From the NCBI RefSeq assembly GCF_040958095.1, contig NC_091227.1:20161900-20225899 (forward strand): a stretch of 64,000 nt of DNA, read 5' to 3'. Positions 1 to 10,546 of this stretch are shown piece after piece. The stretch is from Procambarus clarkii. Lineage: Eukaryota; Arthropoda; Malacostraca; Decapoda; Cambaridae. The notes under the pieces were generated by a model that made no database searches, was not told the origin of the DNA, and was given only the letters and a program-made list of their open reading frames with translations. The position numbers were made by a program, and so were the translations under genes. Each line of letters opens with the position of its first letter. Position 1 is the stretch's first letter.

Positions 1-119
1 CCTTAAACCACTGAACCACAATACACTATAATGTAACCTGGGATGATCGTATTATTTATCCCCACGCTAAATGTTCTGTGTTCATCTACACTGTCAAATC
101 ATCTACAAAAAAAAACTAG

Positions 120-235
120 GCACCATTCCTTTCCCTCCGTCCCATCCCAAATCCTTATCCTGATCCTTTCCAAGTGCTATATAGTCGTAATGGCTTGGCG
201 CTTTATCCCTGATAATTCCCGCCTTCCAAGAGAAA
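120..235 (+). mobile_element. SINE tail (family B), 5'-truncated
   Basis: It matches the 3' body of the element at 22738-22925: CACCATTCC, CATCCCAAATCCTTATCCTG, and TATATAGTCGTAATGGCTTG. The tRNA-like head is absent. Confidence 0.75.
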
Positions 236-272
236 AAAAATTGATTCTAAATTTTTTTCTTAAAGGAACAAA

Positions 273-336
273 TTTAATAGTTTAGCATTCTACTATCTAC
301 TCTTTATTTAATAGTTTAGCATTCTACTATCTACTC
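273..336. repeat. 34-bp tandem duplication
   Basis: TTTAATAGTTTAGCATTCTA and ten following bases occur at 273-302 and again at 307-336. The remaining flanking sequence (236-660) is AT-rich with nothing recognisable. Confidence 0.9.
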
Positions 337-736
337 TTGTTGGGTTGTTGTACAAGCAAAATGGCGAATGTTGCTGAAAAAAAGAGAATTTAACAAATCA
401 AACAATTACATATTATGGGTAATATATTTTCCATAAATATCAGAAAATGTCACAAAAAAACTAAATATTTGTATAAAGAATATATATATTACTTTATATG
501 TAAATGATTGCAATGTCAAAATACGTATAATACAGCATAACGCTAGTTAAAAATACCTGGGTATAGGCAAACATCAGTGTCAGTGGGTTGCAAACAATTG
601 TATAAGGAGAAATATAAGACTGTGTTTTTCTTTTCACTGCGTTGACATTTGAGGTGAAAGTTGTGTGTTAAAGAGGCGAAGAAAGAGCAGTAGAGGCCCT
701 GCCACCCAGTGCATGACAAGCGCTCTCAGGTGTCCA

Positions 737-987
737 GGGGCCAGATTCACGAAAGCACTTACGAACCTGTACATCTTTTCTCAACCTTTGACGGCTTTGT
801 TTCCACTTATTAAACAGTTAATGAGCTCCGAAGCACCAGGAGGCTGTTTATAACAATAACAACAGTTGAATGGGAAGTTTTCATGCTTGTAAACTGTTTA
901 ATAAATGTAATTAAAGCCGTCAAAGATTGAGGAAAGATGTACACATTCGTAAGTGCTTGCGTAAGTGCTTTCGTGATTCTGGCCCCA
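737..987. mobile_element. Foldback (MITE-like) element with ~90-bp inverted arms
   Basis: It begins GGGGCCAGATTCACGAAAGC and ends with the complement (...TTTCGTGATTCTGGCCCC). The arms continue inward through the reverse complement of CTTTGACGGCTTT to an AACAGTT/AACTGTTT core around a roughly 75-nt centre. No transposase is present. I saw no clear target-site duplication. Confidence 0.75.
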
Positions 988-1291
988 GAGTTCCACAGTC
1001 TAACATCGTCCTCATGATGTATCAACTCCAGACATTTCCAGACTGAGGTTTAAGGGGGTAACCCGAGTCAAAGATGGAGGGCGGATTGGCCGTGCTGGCG
1101 TGCCTCACCCTTGTGCAACGGTGTTGAGGTGTTGCTTGTGTGTTTTGGACCCTCTATTAGGTCCCAAAATCTACTAGAGGACCCAAAACTAGGAGAGTTT
1201 TGGGTCCTCTCAAACCTCTCCTAGTTTGAGAGTAGAGGACACTTTAAATTGACCGTTTTCTTGATGTTGGCGAACCTTAGGAGGCCGGGCT

Positions 1292-1292
<1 letters not shown>

Positions 1293-1385
<93 letters not shown>

Positions 1386-1535
1386 CGGTGACTTGAGAGG
1401 TGTGGCCCCCACACACGAGGGTGACTTGAGAGGTGTGGCCCACACACACGAGGGTGACTTGACTGGTGTGGCCCACACACGAGGGTGACTTGACTGGTGT
1501 GGCCCACACACGAGGGTGACTTGAGAGGTGTGGCC
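1293..1535. repeat. (GT)n run followed by ~30-bp minisatellite
   Basis: About 45 uninterrupted GT dinucleotides (1293-1383) run into five copies of a unit built on GAGGGTGACTTGAGAGGTGT plus GGCCCACACAC. Open frames here are repeat artefacts. 1560-1990 shows nothing recognisable except a G run at 1938. Confidence 0.95.
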
Positions 1536-2084
1536 CCCCCACACAAGGGTAGGCTGCCCTGTTTGTGTGTGTGTCCGCCTCTACATAATATGGGGGCCCG
1601 CATCAGGGCGCGGTGTTCATGTTGTGGGCAGTAAAGAACAGTGGATCAGAGGTCCTACAACTTTTGGTTGTGACCTACATTGCGCTACAGAGCAAATAAT
1701 ATTAATATTGTGACCGAGTATGCCAGTGTGTAATTAAAATAATGTGTAAATATACGTGTTGATATGTGGCGTAGCATATCCGTAGAGTTTTCATGCGTTA
1801 ATGGTGGCCTTCGTGGTGTTGCTTACTAGCGTTTAGAGGAATTTGATGCTCTCACTTTGTGCCATCTCAAGTTCCATGTTGAGGAGTAACTGTCACTCAG
1901 AACTGGTGAGCAGAACACTTTGGCCCTTTTCTCATGGTTGGGGGGGGGGGGTGACAGTCGGGCTTGTTAGAATGAATTGAGAAATGTGACCTCTTGCTGC
2001 ATCACCGATTGTTTGATTGTGGCGTCAACCAGTGGTCATGTATGTTGGTGGTGTGAATCATAGCGGGGTATGTGCTCACCCCTT

Positions 2085-2215
2085 GTCTCGCTCTCTCCCT
2101 ATATCTGGCTGTCTCTCTGTCTCTGTCTGCCCGTCTCTGTCTGTCCGTCTCTGTCTGCCCGTCTCTGTCCCCTCTCTCTCTCTCTCCCCCTCCCCCCTCT
2201 CTCTCCCTCCCTTTA
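2085..2215. repeat. CT-rich low-complexity tract
   Basis: Runs of TCTCTGTCTGCCCG and (CT)n. Translated frames are serine/leucine or arginine/glutamate artefacts. Confidence 0.9.
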
Positions 2216-2619
2216 CATCGTTCCTGTCGTAATTCACTACGATGTCTTTGGACGCATATTTCACTCATTATCAATATAACTTACCCCTCCCCTCCCCCCC
2301 AAAAAAAAAGCCACGCTCAATAACCCAAAACCTATGTGCTTGTCTATGTGAATTCAGTCCTAAGGTTTAAAACGTCAAGAAACGTGTTAATTTAAAGTGT
2401 CCTCTCCTAACCTAACCCAGAGGACCCAAAACAGAAAACGGGACAGTACGTCACTTTCGCCAGCCGCTTCTATTTTCTAGTACGACGATTTTTGGCCTTA
2501 GATAACGCATACGTGCGAAAAGCGACGTTCTTTGTAAGAGGCCAGGTTGGTGAATTGGCTCATTGATAGAAGCACCAAATGAGTAGCAATTATGTATCAT
2601 TGTCGGACAGGAGCGTGAT

Positions 2620-2700
2620 GCATCTTGAGGTTATCTTGAGGTTATCTTGAGATGATTTCGGGGCTTTCAGTGTCCCCGCGGCCCGATCCTCGCATGTTGA
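2620..2700 (-). mobile_element. SINE tail (family A), truncated
   Basis: The complement of the tail of the full SINE at 33594: GAGGTTATCTTGAGATGATT, then TTCGGGGC and GTCCCCGCGGCCC. TTGAGGTTATC is repeated at its edge. Confidence 0.75.
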
Positions 2701-2904
2701 TGGGTTTTTAGCCGCTGCAGCTGGCGTGTGACATGAAGGTGATAGACAAGTATTCTTAAAGGTGGGTAAATTAAGCTTAGGAGGCAGAGCCTTAAGTGAA
2801 GGTCACGGTGACACAGTTGGCAAGTGGCAGCTGGTGCATGTGACGGACCCATCTGGCTCCTTGTGTTCACTAGTGCTTCCTCTTGTTAATTGTTCCCCTT
2901 CCTC

Positions 2905-3035
2905 TCTCTCTCTCCCACACACACCTCCCTTATCTCCCCCACACCTCCCTTATCTCCCCCACACCTCCCTTATCATCATTATCTCCCCCACACCTCCCTT
3001 ATCACCCTTATCTCCCCCACACCTCCCTTGTCACT
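2905..3035. repeat. 20-bp minisatellite (CTCCCCCACACCTCCCTTAT)
   Basis: About five tandem or near-tandem copies of the unit, one interrupted by a short insertion. 3060-3540 downstream holds no recognisable feature. Confidence 0.9.
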
Positions 3036-3544
3036 TCACCTTGTGTAACCTTTAGTATATGGTGATCCACGGGTCAGGCGCGTCTGTGGTGATCCAGGAT
3101 GCTCGTTCCATCCTGCTGTCCAGCACTAAAGATTTTGGCTTTGTAATGACTATTATTTCTTAAGGGAATTACACCGTACACTAATAAGACTTGTGTAAAC
3201 TTTATGTTGGCTCCATGTAGAGGTAAACCCGATGTAGGCCGTCGGTGGACGGGAATTATACATAAAAGGATACATTAATATTTGAGGTCATTGAGTGCAT
3301 ATGTCCAGAGTGACGATGTATCACTGGTGATGTTGCCAGCGACGTCATTAGTATTGATCTGGACAAACGTCAGCTCTGCTCCTAGTTCTGTCTACTCGCT
3401 GTGTTGATTTCATCTGGCCTTTGTGTCTCCCCATATACGTTATCATGGGTCTATTTTCATGTCTGTGCATTGGAATATTGACCAATGTAATGATATATAC
3501 GAAGCTTTGGCAGCATTAACAACGTTCAAATTATATTTGATTTG

Positions 3545-4170
3545 ATTGTTGGTAGTTTATTGTGCACCCCCATACTCATCCTGTGAGCGGTAGCGCAAAA
3601 AGCATTACAGAGGGCACAAAAGGTCTTTATCAGACCTCAACGGAGATTATTACATAAACAATTTCATCTGTCCTTCAGACCTTATAGTTACAATGTCAGC
3701 TAGTTACAGAGAATGTTCTATTTCAAGAGCTATATATTTACAGTAAGTCGTCATACATTAATGGTAGGTCTTATTGCTAATATATAATGAACAATGTAGA
3801 TATTACAGAGTCATAGGGGAGCTGCTGTTTATTATTAGTCTTCATAATACTGAGTTTCTCAATCTCATATGTCGTTCATCTACTGGGAGCGAAATATGGA
3901 TACAGTGCAAGGATTTCAGGTATTTTATCCTTGGTAATAAGATAGGTTGCCATATCATACAGCGCACAGCGGAGCTTAGATTTATCTCTGGCTCAATTTT
4001 ACTACAATCTAAGACATAGTGTTCGAGTGTGTCCCTGTCTTTGTCCACACACTTTACTTCATCTAGATCCCTATACAAGCTGAACTGCCAGAGATACTTG
4101 TAGCCAAGTCTTATTCGAGCTGTGACAACGTCTGTTAGTCTACTGATGTTGTTACTTGCCCCATACACAC
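3545..4170 (-). mobile_element. Non-LTR retrotransposon 3' end (RNase H/C-terminal remnant)
   Basis: On the minus strand 4168-3842 reads TARIRLGYKYLWQFS, then DTLEHYVLDCSKIE. This is the C-terminal block that follows RNase H in Jockey/I-type elements. It is followed by a 3' UTR ending near TTTATTGTGCACCCCCATAC (3548). Related 3' ends occur at 29760, 39745 and 44328. Confidence 0.7.
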
Positions 4171-4406
4171 TTTACCATAGCTACCATAGATCCTTTTATA
4201 AAGTATTTACTTGTAATTTGAAAAACTATTAACTTTTTATAACTATTGTTGTACTTTCAATCATTCGTCGAAATAACAATATAGTTCACACTTATTGTGA
4301 GTTATAAAAAGTGCATTTTTATAATATATAATTTTTATATTATAAACTTTTTATAATATAAAATTATGTTTGTTATAAGGAACCATGGAGAAAGTGTGTT
4401 GATACT

Positions 4407-4814
4407 GAACCTTACGACATAATGAACCATGCTACGTAAGGAACCTTACGACATAATGAACCATGCTACGTAAGGAACCTTACAACATAATGAACCATGC
4501 TACGTAAGGAACCTTACGACATAATGAACCATGCTACGTAAGGAACCTTACGACATAATGAACCATGCTACATAAGGAACCTTACGACATAATGAACCAT
4601 GCTACGTAAGGAACCTTACGACATAATGAACCATGCTACGTAAGGAACCTTACGACATAATGAACCATGCTACGTAAGGAACCTTACGACATAATGAACA
4701 TTGCTACGTAAGGAACCTTACGACATAATGAACCATGCTACGTAAGGAACCTTACGACATAATGAACCATGCTACGTAAGGAACCTTACGACATAATGAA
4801 CCATGCTACGTAAC
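4407..4814. repeat. 34-bp minisatellite, 12 copies
   Basis: Unit GAACCTTACGACATAATGAA plus CCATGCTACGTAAG at exact 34-bp spacing, with only a few substitutions. The junction of adjacent units forms the dyad CGTAAGG-AA-CCTTACG, and TACGTA is itself palindromic. It is preceded by a very AT-rich stretch (4190-4375). Confidence 0.97.
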
Positions 4815-4992
4815 GAGGGTTAGTACGTAACAGTATATAAGGTGGAGACGACGAAGGAAGATAAGTTATCTTACCCTTGAACCATATTTAATCTTCCAGG
4901 TATAAGTGCTGCCAGAAGGTAATTATGATTTGACATTTCTTATCGCACTTGTTCAGTGATTTAGCTGTAACGCAGAGGCTTTACAAAAGGAT

Positions 4993-5107
4993 TAAGAACA
5001 TAAGAACAAAGGTAACTGCAGAAGGCCTATTGGCCCATACGAGGCAGCTCCTATCTATAACCACCCAATCCCACTCATAAGCATGTCCAACCCACGATTG
5101 AAACTCT
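4993..5107 (+). repeat. Dispersed repeat (family F)
   Basis: It contains AACATAAGAACAAAGGTAAC and GAAGGCCTATTGGCCCATAC. Other copies lie at 16267, 17080 (minus), 50722 (minus) and 56330. A very common decapod repeat to my knowledge. Confidence 0.8.
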
Positions 5108-5124
5108 GATTATTTACCTGATTT

Positions 5125-5190
5125 ACCTGAGGGGTCACTAACTCTAGTGGCCTCGACGAGGACAGGAAGCCGGCGGCTTGTCGAAGGTCC
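5125..5190 (-). pseudogene. Non-LTR element C-terminal remnant
   Basis: The minus strand reads STSRRLPVLVEAT, the same peptide seen at the end of the remnant at 45740-46495 (TTSRRLPVLVEAI). Only the last part survives. Confidence 0.5.
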
Positions 5191-5424
5191 CCCCCCCCAT
5201 TTGCCTTGATTATAAACAGCAATAGACCACTGGAGGCAACCCAGGCTCGGTGGAAATCTTATGGAATGACAGACATGGACAGATGCGGGTTGAGAAGTGC
5301 TTGTCTTATCTAAGATGGAATGTTTGTAGTGTAACATGCTATTTTCACACTATTATCTCCTGGTAAACTGTTGCATGTGTTTACCACTCACTTAAACATG
5401 AGAGGTATGTAGAGTGACTACCTC

Positions 5425-5540
5425 ACTTCTACCAGAGTGCCTACCTCCTTCTACCAGAGTGCCTACCTCCTTCTACCAGAGTGCCTACCTCCTTCTACCA
5501 GAGTTCTTCCCTCATTCTACCAGAGTTCCTCCCTCATTCT
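5425..5540. repeat. 22-bp minisatellite, ~5 copies
   Basis: Unit ACCAGAGTGCCTACCTCCTT plus CT, degenerating to ACCAGAGTTCTTCCCTCATT at the right. Confidence 0.9.
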
Positions 5541-5800
5541 TCCCTTGTAATAACAGTGGTCTTGCAGGAATTAACATACATTCCATCGAGCCTTACACCT
5601 TGCAGAGGTTGACATTGACATTGTACCATAACATTTTCTTAGGTCTAGCCGGCATTTCCTTTCCAGTGATTTTGATCAAAGCCAACCCGAAAAGTAGTTA
5701 TTTTCCGTGTTCGAGAACATATAAGTTGCATATGGAAAAAACTGTATAAAATTACAATAGGTGGCGTCCAAGCGGCCTGCCCACCATGATGATATATGAG

Positions 5801-6069
5801 GACCAGCCCACACACACCAGGAGATGGAGAGACGATGTTTCGGTCCGTCCTGGACCATCATGATGGCGTGTGATAGAGGAGAGGAAGGTGCAGACGGACT
5901 TTGCCTGTCCCTTCCTCTCTCGATTGATTGATGAAGATTAAGCCATCCAAAAGGTGGCACGGGCATGAATAGCCCGTAAGTTCTCTCTCTCTTGTCACTC
6001 GACTTGATAAATGGTCCAGGACGGACCGAGACGTCGTCGTCTCCTCATCTTCTGGTGTGTGGGTTGGTC
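5801..6069. mobile_element. Foldback element (family D) with a nested repeat in its loop
   Basis: Left arm (GACCAGCCCACACACACCAG to GGTCCGTCCTGGACCATC, about 5801-5868) and right arm (AATGGTCCAGGACGGACCGA to GTGGGTTGGTC, about 6009-6069) are reverse complements. The middle contains a family C repeat at 5922-5980. Confidence 0.8.
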
Positions 6070-6164
6070 ATCATACCTTCAGCCACGCTATTGTGACTCA
6101 TCGTCCGCTTTATCATGAACACAATACATCTATAGTGAACGGGAAAGGAACTATCAGAAGAAAG

Positions 6165-6335
6165 GGCCAAGGCATTACGACTATATAGCACCTGGAAAGG
6201 GTCAGGATACGGATTTGAGATGGATTTGATTTGATTTGGGAAGGAATGGTGCCCGACCACCTGGACGGTCGCGGATTGAACGCCGACCTGCAAGAAGCGA
6301 GACCGGCGTTCTACCTTCCACCCCAAATGGTTACG
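6165..6335 (-). mobile_element. SINE (family B), minus orientation
   Basis: It contains the complement of the family B tail (GGCATTACGACTATATAGCA) and head (ACGGTCGCGGATTGAACGCC), with the B-box-like GGATTGAACG. A short GATTT reiteration interrupts it at about 6215-6238. Confidence 0.75.
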
Positions 6336-6419
6336 CACATCTATCGCGACCGGGAACTGACTTGATCATCAACCTCATCCTACATTTCCTGTTTTTTCTC
6401 CTCCTTTCACTGTGTTTCC

Positions 6420-6670
6420 CCGCCTCGCCAAATCCGTTTACCTGGTTGATGAGGTTCTGGGAGTTCTTCTCCCCAAGCCCGGCCCGAGGCCAGGCTTGAC
6501 TTGTGAGAGTTTGGTCCACCAGGCTGTTGCTTGGAGCGGCCCGCAGGCCCACATACTCATCACAACCCGGTTGGTCCCGCACTCCTTGAAGAAAACAATC
6601 TAGTTTTCTCTTGAAGATGTCCACGGTTGTTCCGGCAATATTTCTGATGCTCGCTGGTAGGACGCTGAAC
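6420..6670. repeat. Dispersed GC-rich repeat
   Basis: A segment with CCAAGCCCGGCCCGAGGCCA and TGGTCCACCAGGCTGTTGCT. I recognise it only as a sequence widely dispersed in decapod genomes; no coding domain is visible. Confidence 0.5.
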
Positions 6671-7199
6671 AACCGCGTTTGTCGTTAACAGTTTGAAAAG
6701 TATCGTCGAGACCTGTCATGTTTTTAGTAGGTCTTGTGGGTATTATTTCCTTGTAGCCAATAGCGTGATTGTTATTATCTGCCTTACAGTTAGGACTAGT
6801 GTGTGGAGGGCTTTACAGGCGGGAAATGATGACTATCAATATTGAGAAAATCAATTGGAACAATGAGGTGACTCGAACCAGCGATCAGGGTACTCCCAGA
6901 CCCGCACCTCACCCCTGTTCGTATCCTGGCCGGGGAGGATTGACTAGGCGCCAATCCTTAACTGCACGCCGCGGTTCACCCCCGCAGTGATTGGGTACCC
7001 GGTAGTTAAGGCGGCGGTTGACACACACCCTCACAGTTGTGAAGTATTTATAGCAAATAAACACAAAAATCAGATAGATAAACTGGGCGTTTGTTCTCCT
7101 GGCCAGAAAACATGACTAATGAGCCGGCCGTAGTGACCATGTGTGGTGGTGTGGTGTCCAAAAGAGGGAGCAGAGGTATATATAGCAAGGAGGGCCAGT

Positions 7200-7320
7200 G
7201 GTGGCCACAGGCTAACCATAGCCGTGCTACTTGCCCCGCTCCTGTGCCAGGTAAGCTACGGGCTCACCATAGCCCGTGCTACTTGCAACTTGTTCCGAGT
7301 AGCTGAATCTATAACAAGAA
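7200..7320 (-). repeat. Dispersed repeat around CTCACCATAGCCCGTGCTAC
   Basis: Two partial reiterations of CATAGCC(C)GTGCTACTTG, followed by GTTCCGAGTAGCTGAATC. Related copies lie at 8512-8575 and, inverted, at 43545-43690. Confidence 0.7.
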
Positions 7321-7642
7321 GAAGAACAACACAGTGCTGGGACGCAGTGAGGCGCCGGTCACCCTCCTCACCTGTCACTGGGCGGCTCGTGTGGCGCCAC
7401 ATTCTTCGCATATACAATGTCGCTCGTGTACGAAAGTTGATCTGATCGTTATAGAGGAAATGGAGCTCGTGCCCCGTGTCCCAAGCTGGCGCCGGTGCTC
7501 ACCTCCACCACAATGGTCATGCCTCTTCTACTGACTATATAATAATTATACTTTGCTTTGCATGATAGCATGAATACACTTTGCATGAATCTTTCAGGGG
7601 TGAGGAGTTTTCGATTTAAATATAAATAATACCTCACACCCT

Positions 7643-7644
<2 letters not shown>

Positions 7645-7729
<85 letters not shown>
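7645..7729. repeat. (TA)n microsatellite
   Basis: About 42 AT/TA dinucleotides. The Ile-Tyr frame across it is an artefact. Confidence 0.97.
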
Positions 7730-7735
<6 letters not shown>

Positions 7736-7984
7736 TTTAGGATGTTGTATCATCACTTCACCCGTCTTATTATTAAGTACATATTGTACTAACTCAAGAT
7801 TTGTCCTCATTATAGAGAGTTAAACATTATATTATTCTTGCTGAGGATGCGTTTCATTCACATAACTCATATAGCACACATAGCTCATATAGCATCACTA
7901 TATCTTCGTTGCTGCTCCCTATAGTTAGTTAAAGACTGGGGCCATGTCTTGTGTGAGAAATGTTGTAGCTCAGTATTGTGTAAC

Positions 7985-8125
7985 TTATGAACAAATCCAC
8001 AAGGGCCGTGACGAGGATTCGAACCTGCGTCCGAGAGCATCCCAGACGCTGCCTTGTTCATTTGATGCATCACTCAATTGTGATTTCTGTGTGTATTGTG
8101 TAACTACCTTACGAGTACTGTTATT
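7985..8125. mobile_element. tRNA-derived SINE fragments, rearranged
   Basis: 7989-8055 is the minus-strand form of a tRNA-like head (GTGACGAGGATTCGAACCTG, a B-box-like motif). It is followed directly by a plus-oriented tail TTCATTTGATGCATCAC. The same modules recur at 41357-41470 and 41600-41690. Confidence 0.6.
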
Positions 8126-8196
8126 TGTCGTGTAGAAATGGTCGTTAATGTTATTGTTAATATTGATCTGTGATGCTTAGGGTGACTGGAAGATAT

Positions 8197-8295
8197 ATTC
8201 CAAGTTCAAGTTCAAGTATGTTTATTGAGATAAGCAATAAATACATCTCAAAGGGATAGAGTAGCTTAGACTATTTCTACCCCCCCCCAAGATAT
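8197..8295 (-). repeat. Retroposon 3' end with C-run (AAGTATGTTTATTGAGA family)
   Basis: CAAGTTCAAGTATGTTTATT, then CTCAAAGGGATAGAGTAGCT and CTATTTCTACCCCCCCC. A close copy lies at 50320-50460 and a diverged one at 13170-13250. Confidence 0.75.
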
Positions 8296-8599
8296 ATTCC
8301 GCTGCTGATAGAGCGTGGCAGTACTGATGCGAGAGGGACAGCATTACAAATCATTACAGCATTGTACTAGATGCGTTGCGTAATTAAGTCGTGTAGGTCT
8401 AGTGTAGTTATTTATGTGGTGTTGATGTTAAGGCGTCACCCATGTTGTCACCCGTACCAGCCGTCACCACGGTCCTATATATATGGGTCGTGACGTTGAC
8501 GTTGGCAGGGGTTACGGGCTCACCATAGCCCGTGCTACATGGACACTTTGCTCTGAGTAGCTAAATCTGGAACAACAACAGTGGACGTTGGCCACGGGG

Positions 8600-8750
8600 G
8601 AGACATCTCCCGTCACGCAGGGTGCAGTCGCACCTCCACAGATCTCAAGTATCAGCTCTTGATACTGGTAATGGCTCAAAAGGGCCACCACTTACGGGCT
8701 ATTCAAGCCCGTGCCACCTTTTGGGTGGCTTAATCTTTATCAACTTGACT
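8600..8750 (-). repeat. Dispersed repeat (family C, long form)
   Basis: ACATCTCCCGTCACGCAGGG, GATACTGGTAATGGCTCAAA, then the compact hairpin-like GGGCTATTCAAGCCCGTGCC. Long copies also at 22032-22188 and 47432-47590; short copies at 5922, 14628, 20206, 23231, 43353 and 49509. Confidence 0.8.
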
Positions 8751-9114
8751 TTGGCCTCAGTGGAGTTGTGACGTACAAGACGAAGAATGTGACGTCTGTG
8801 CCACACCTGGAAAACACACCTTACATAACCTAACACCTGTGTCCCCTCACGCCCGCGCCACACCTGGAAAATACACCTGTGTCCCCTCTACTTGAAGTCC
8901 CTTAAGGGCTGACAATTCCATACAGTATAGACAAATAATAACATACATTACAAATACATATTCCTCAATACTGATCACATCACAGGCACGTACATGTCAC
9001 AAGTCGATGGAACATACAGGAGCATTATGGGAGGTGCTCTAGTGGATAGAGGTGTACCTAGAGCAACACAAGAGGTAGAGGCACAACAGAGGAGAGCTGT
9101 GAGTGGCATGTTAC

Positions 9115-9182
9115 CTCAGGCCGCACCTTGCGGGGATCAACGTCCCCACGGCCCGGTTTCTCACCAGGCCTCCTAGGACCAA
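9115..9182 (-). mobile_element. SINE tail (family A), truncated
   Basis: The complement of the family A tail: CCGCACCTTGCGGGGATCAA, CGTCCCCACGGCCCGG, CACCAGGCCTCCTAGGACC. 9183-9720 shows no gene. Confidence 0.6.
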
Positions 9183-9726
9183 CCTTCATTCTGATCAATA
9201 TAAATGATTCCCCAGAGGGTATACACTGCTTTCTCTCGATGATGAAGCAAAACTAGAATAGATAAACTAGAATGACCTTCCCAACCTGAAGGATGATCAA
9301 AGGAGTGGCTAGATGAGTTCTAACTCCAGCAGAGTGATATAACTTGGTGCTGGGGACACGAGGTCAAATATGAAGTGCCAAATGGGCGGGAAAACTCTTG
9401 GAATTGGACATGCAAAGCGGCTGGCAAAACTGACATACTGTCCCGTTTTCGGTTGTGGGTCCTCTGGCAGGTTAGGACAAGCGCACGACAGTTTCTTGAC
9501 GTTGGGGGAACCTAAGGAGGACGAGCTGGGCGATAGAAGATTGAAAGGAGTGTGGTAGAGTAAGAGGAGAGGAGCAGCATCCGAGGGTCGGAGGAACCCG
9601 TCACCTGAGACAGCACTGGTGGCGACATTCAACCATCACCACCCACCACTGTCCTACTTAGTAATCCCGATAATACACCTCAAATATTATAATATTTATC
9701 ACTGAACAAACCTTAGAAGTTGACCA

Positions 9727-9782
9727 ATCCACACACTAGAAAATGAAGGGACGACGACGTTTCGGTCCGTCCTGGACCTTAG
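9727..9782. mobile_element. Half of a family D foldback element
   Basis: ACCAATCCACACACTAGAAA and GACGACGTTTCGGTCCGTCCTGGACC are present without the second arm. 9800-10540 downstream is AT-rich with nothing recognisable. Confidence 0.7.
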
Positions 9783-10546
9783 AAGTTACACTGATATGAA
9801 TAACATTATTTACTCTTAAACTGGTTTAAATGTATAAATATATTAAAATTACTCAAAATATATTACATTACTCAAAACAGGGTTAGCTGAAAATCAGGCA
9901 TTAATTCATAAAGAATGTATATATATGTAAAAAGTAAAAATTAACTCTGAAGAGTTAATTTTTTAACTTTTTCAGTGAACAAGACCATAAGAAATATCGA
10001 GAAGATTCTTGCCAGAATCATAAATCTGAAACTTTATATCTTAAAACATAATCAATACAGTCACATTTTAATGTTGGTATAAATTGTTTTAGTTCTACAC
10101 AAGTGAAGGTCCGGGTGTGTGGGCGATGTAAACTTACTTATTATACTGTACACTCATCGCCAGAGTACAGTTGCACTATTATATGTACTCGCTCGAGTAC
10201 ACACTTCCCTTCATCTAGCTGGGTTTGCTGAATGATGCAATAGTTTGATATACTAGCTATTGCTAATATAAAGGGAAATACTAGGAGCTACCTTATAGTT
10301 TCTAGTATATCTCTTTAGCTAAATATTGACTTTACTGCCTACGTTGGTAATTTCTCAATTTTCATACAATAAAGATATGGTTCCTTGTGAACCCTGTGGT
10401 TCATCTTAGTATCTAGCTTCAATACTTTAGTGTTATATTCATACTTATATAGGAATGGTGTCGCCTTTGTTAACTTCACGGATATTGTAATGATCAGGTA
10501 ATACAATATAGTCATTGTGTCGGTACTTGTTAGCCAAAGTATTCGG

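Noticed and set aside
1210-1603. Several frames through the GT run (poly-TH, poly-CV)
   Set aside because: A dinucleotide repeat translated in several frames; no gene evidence.
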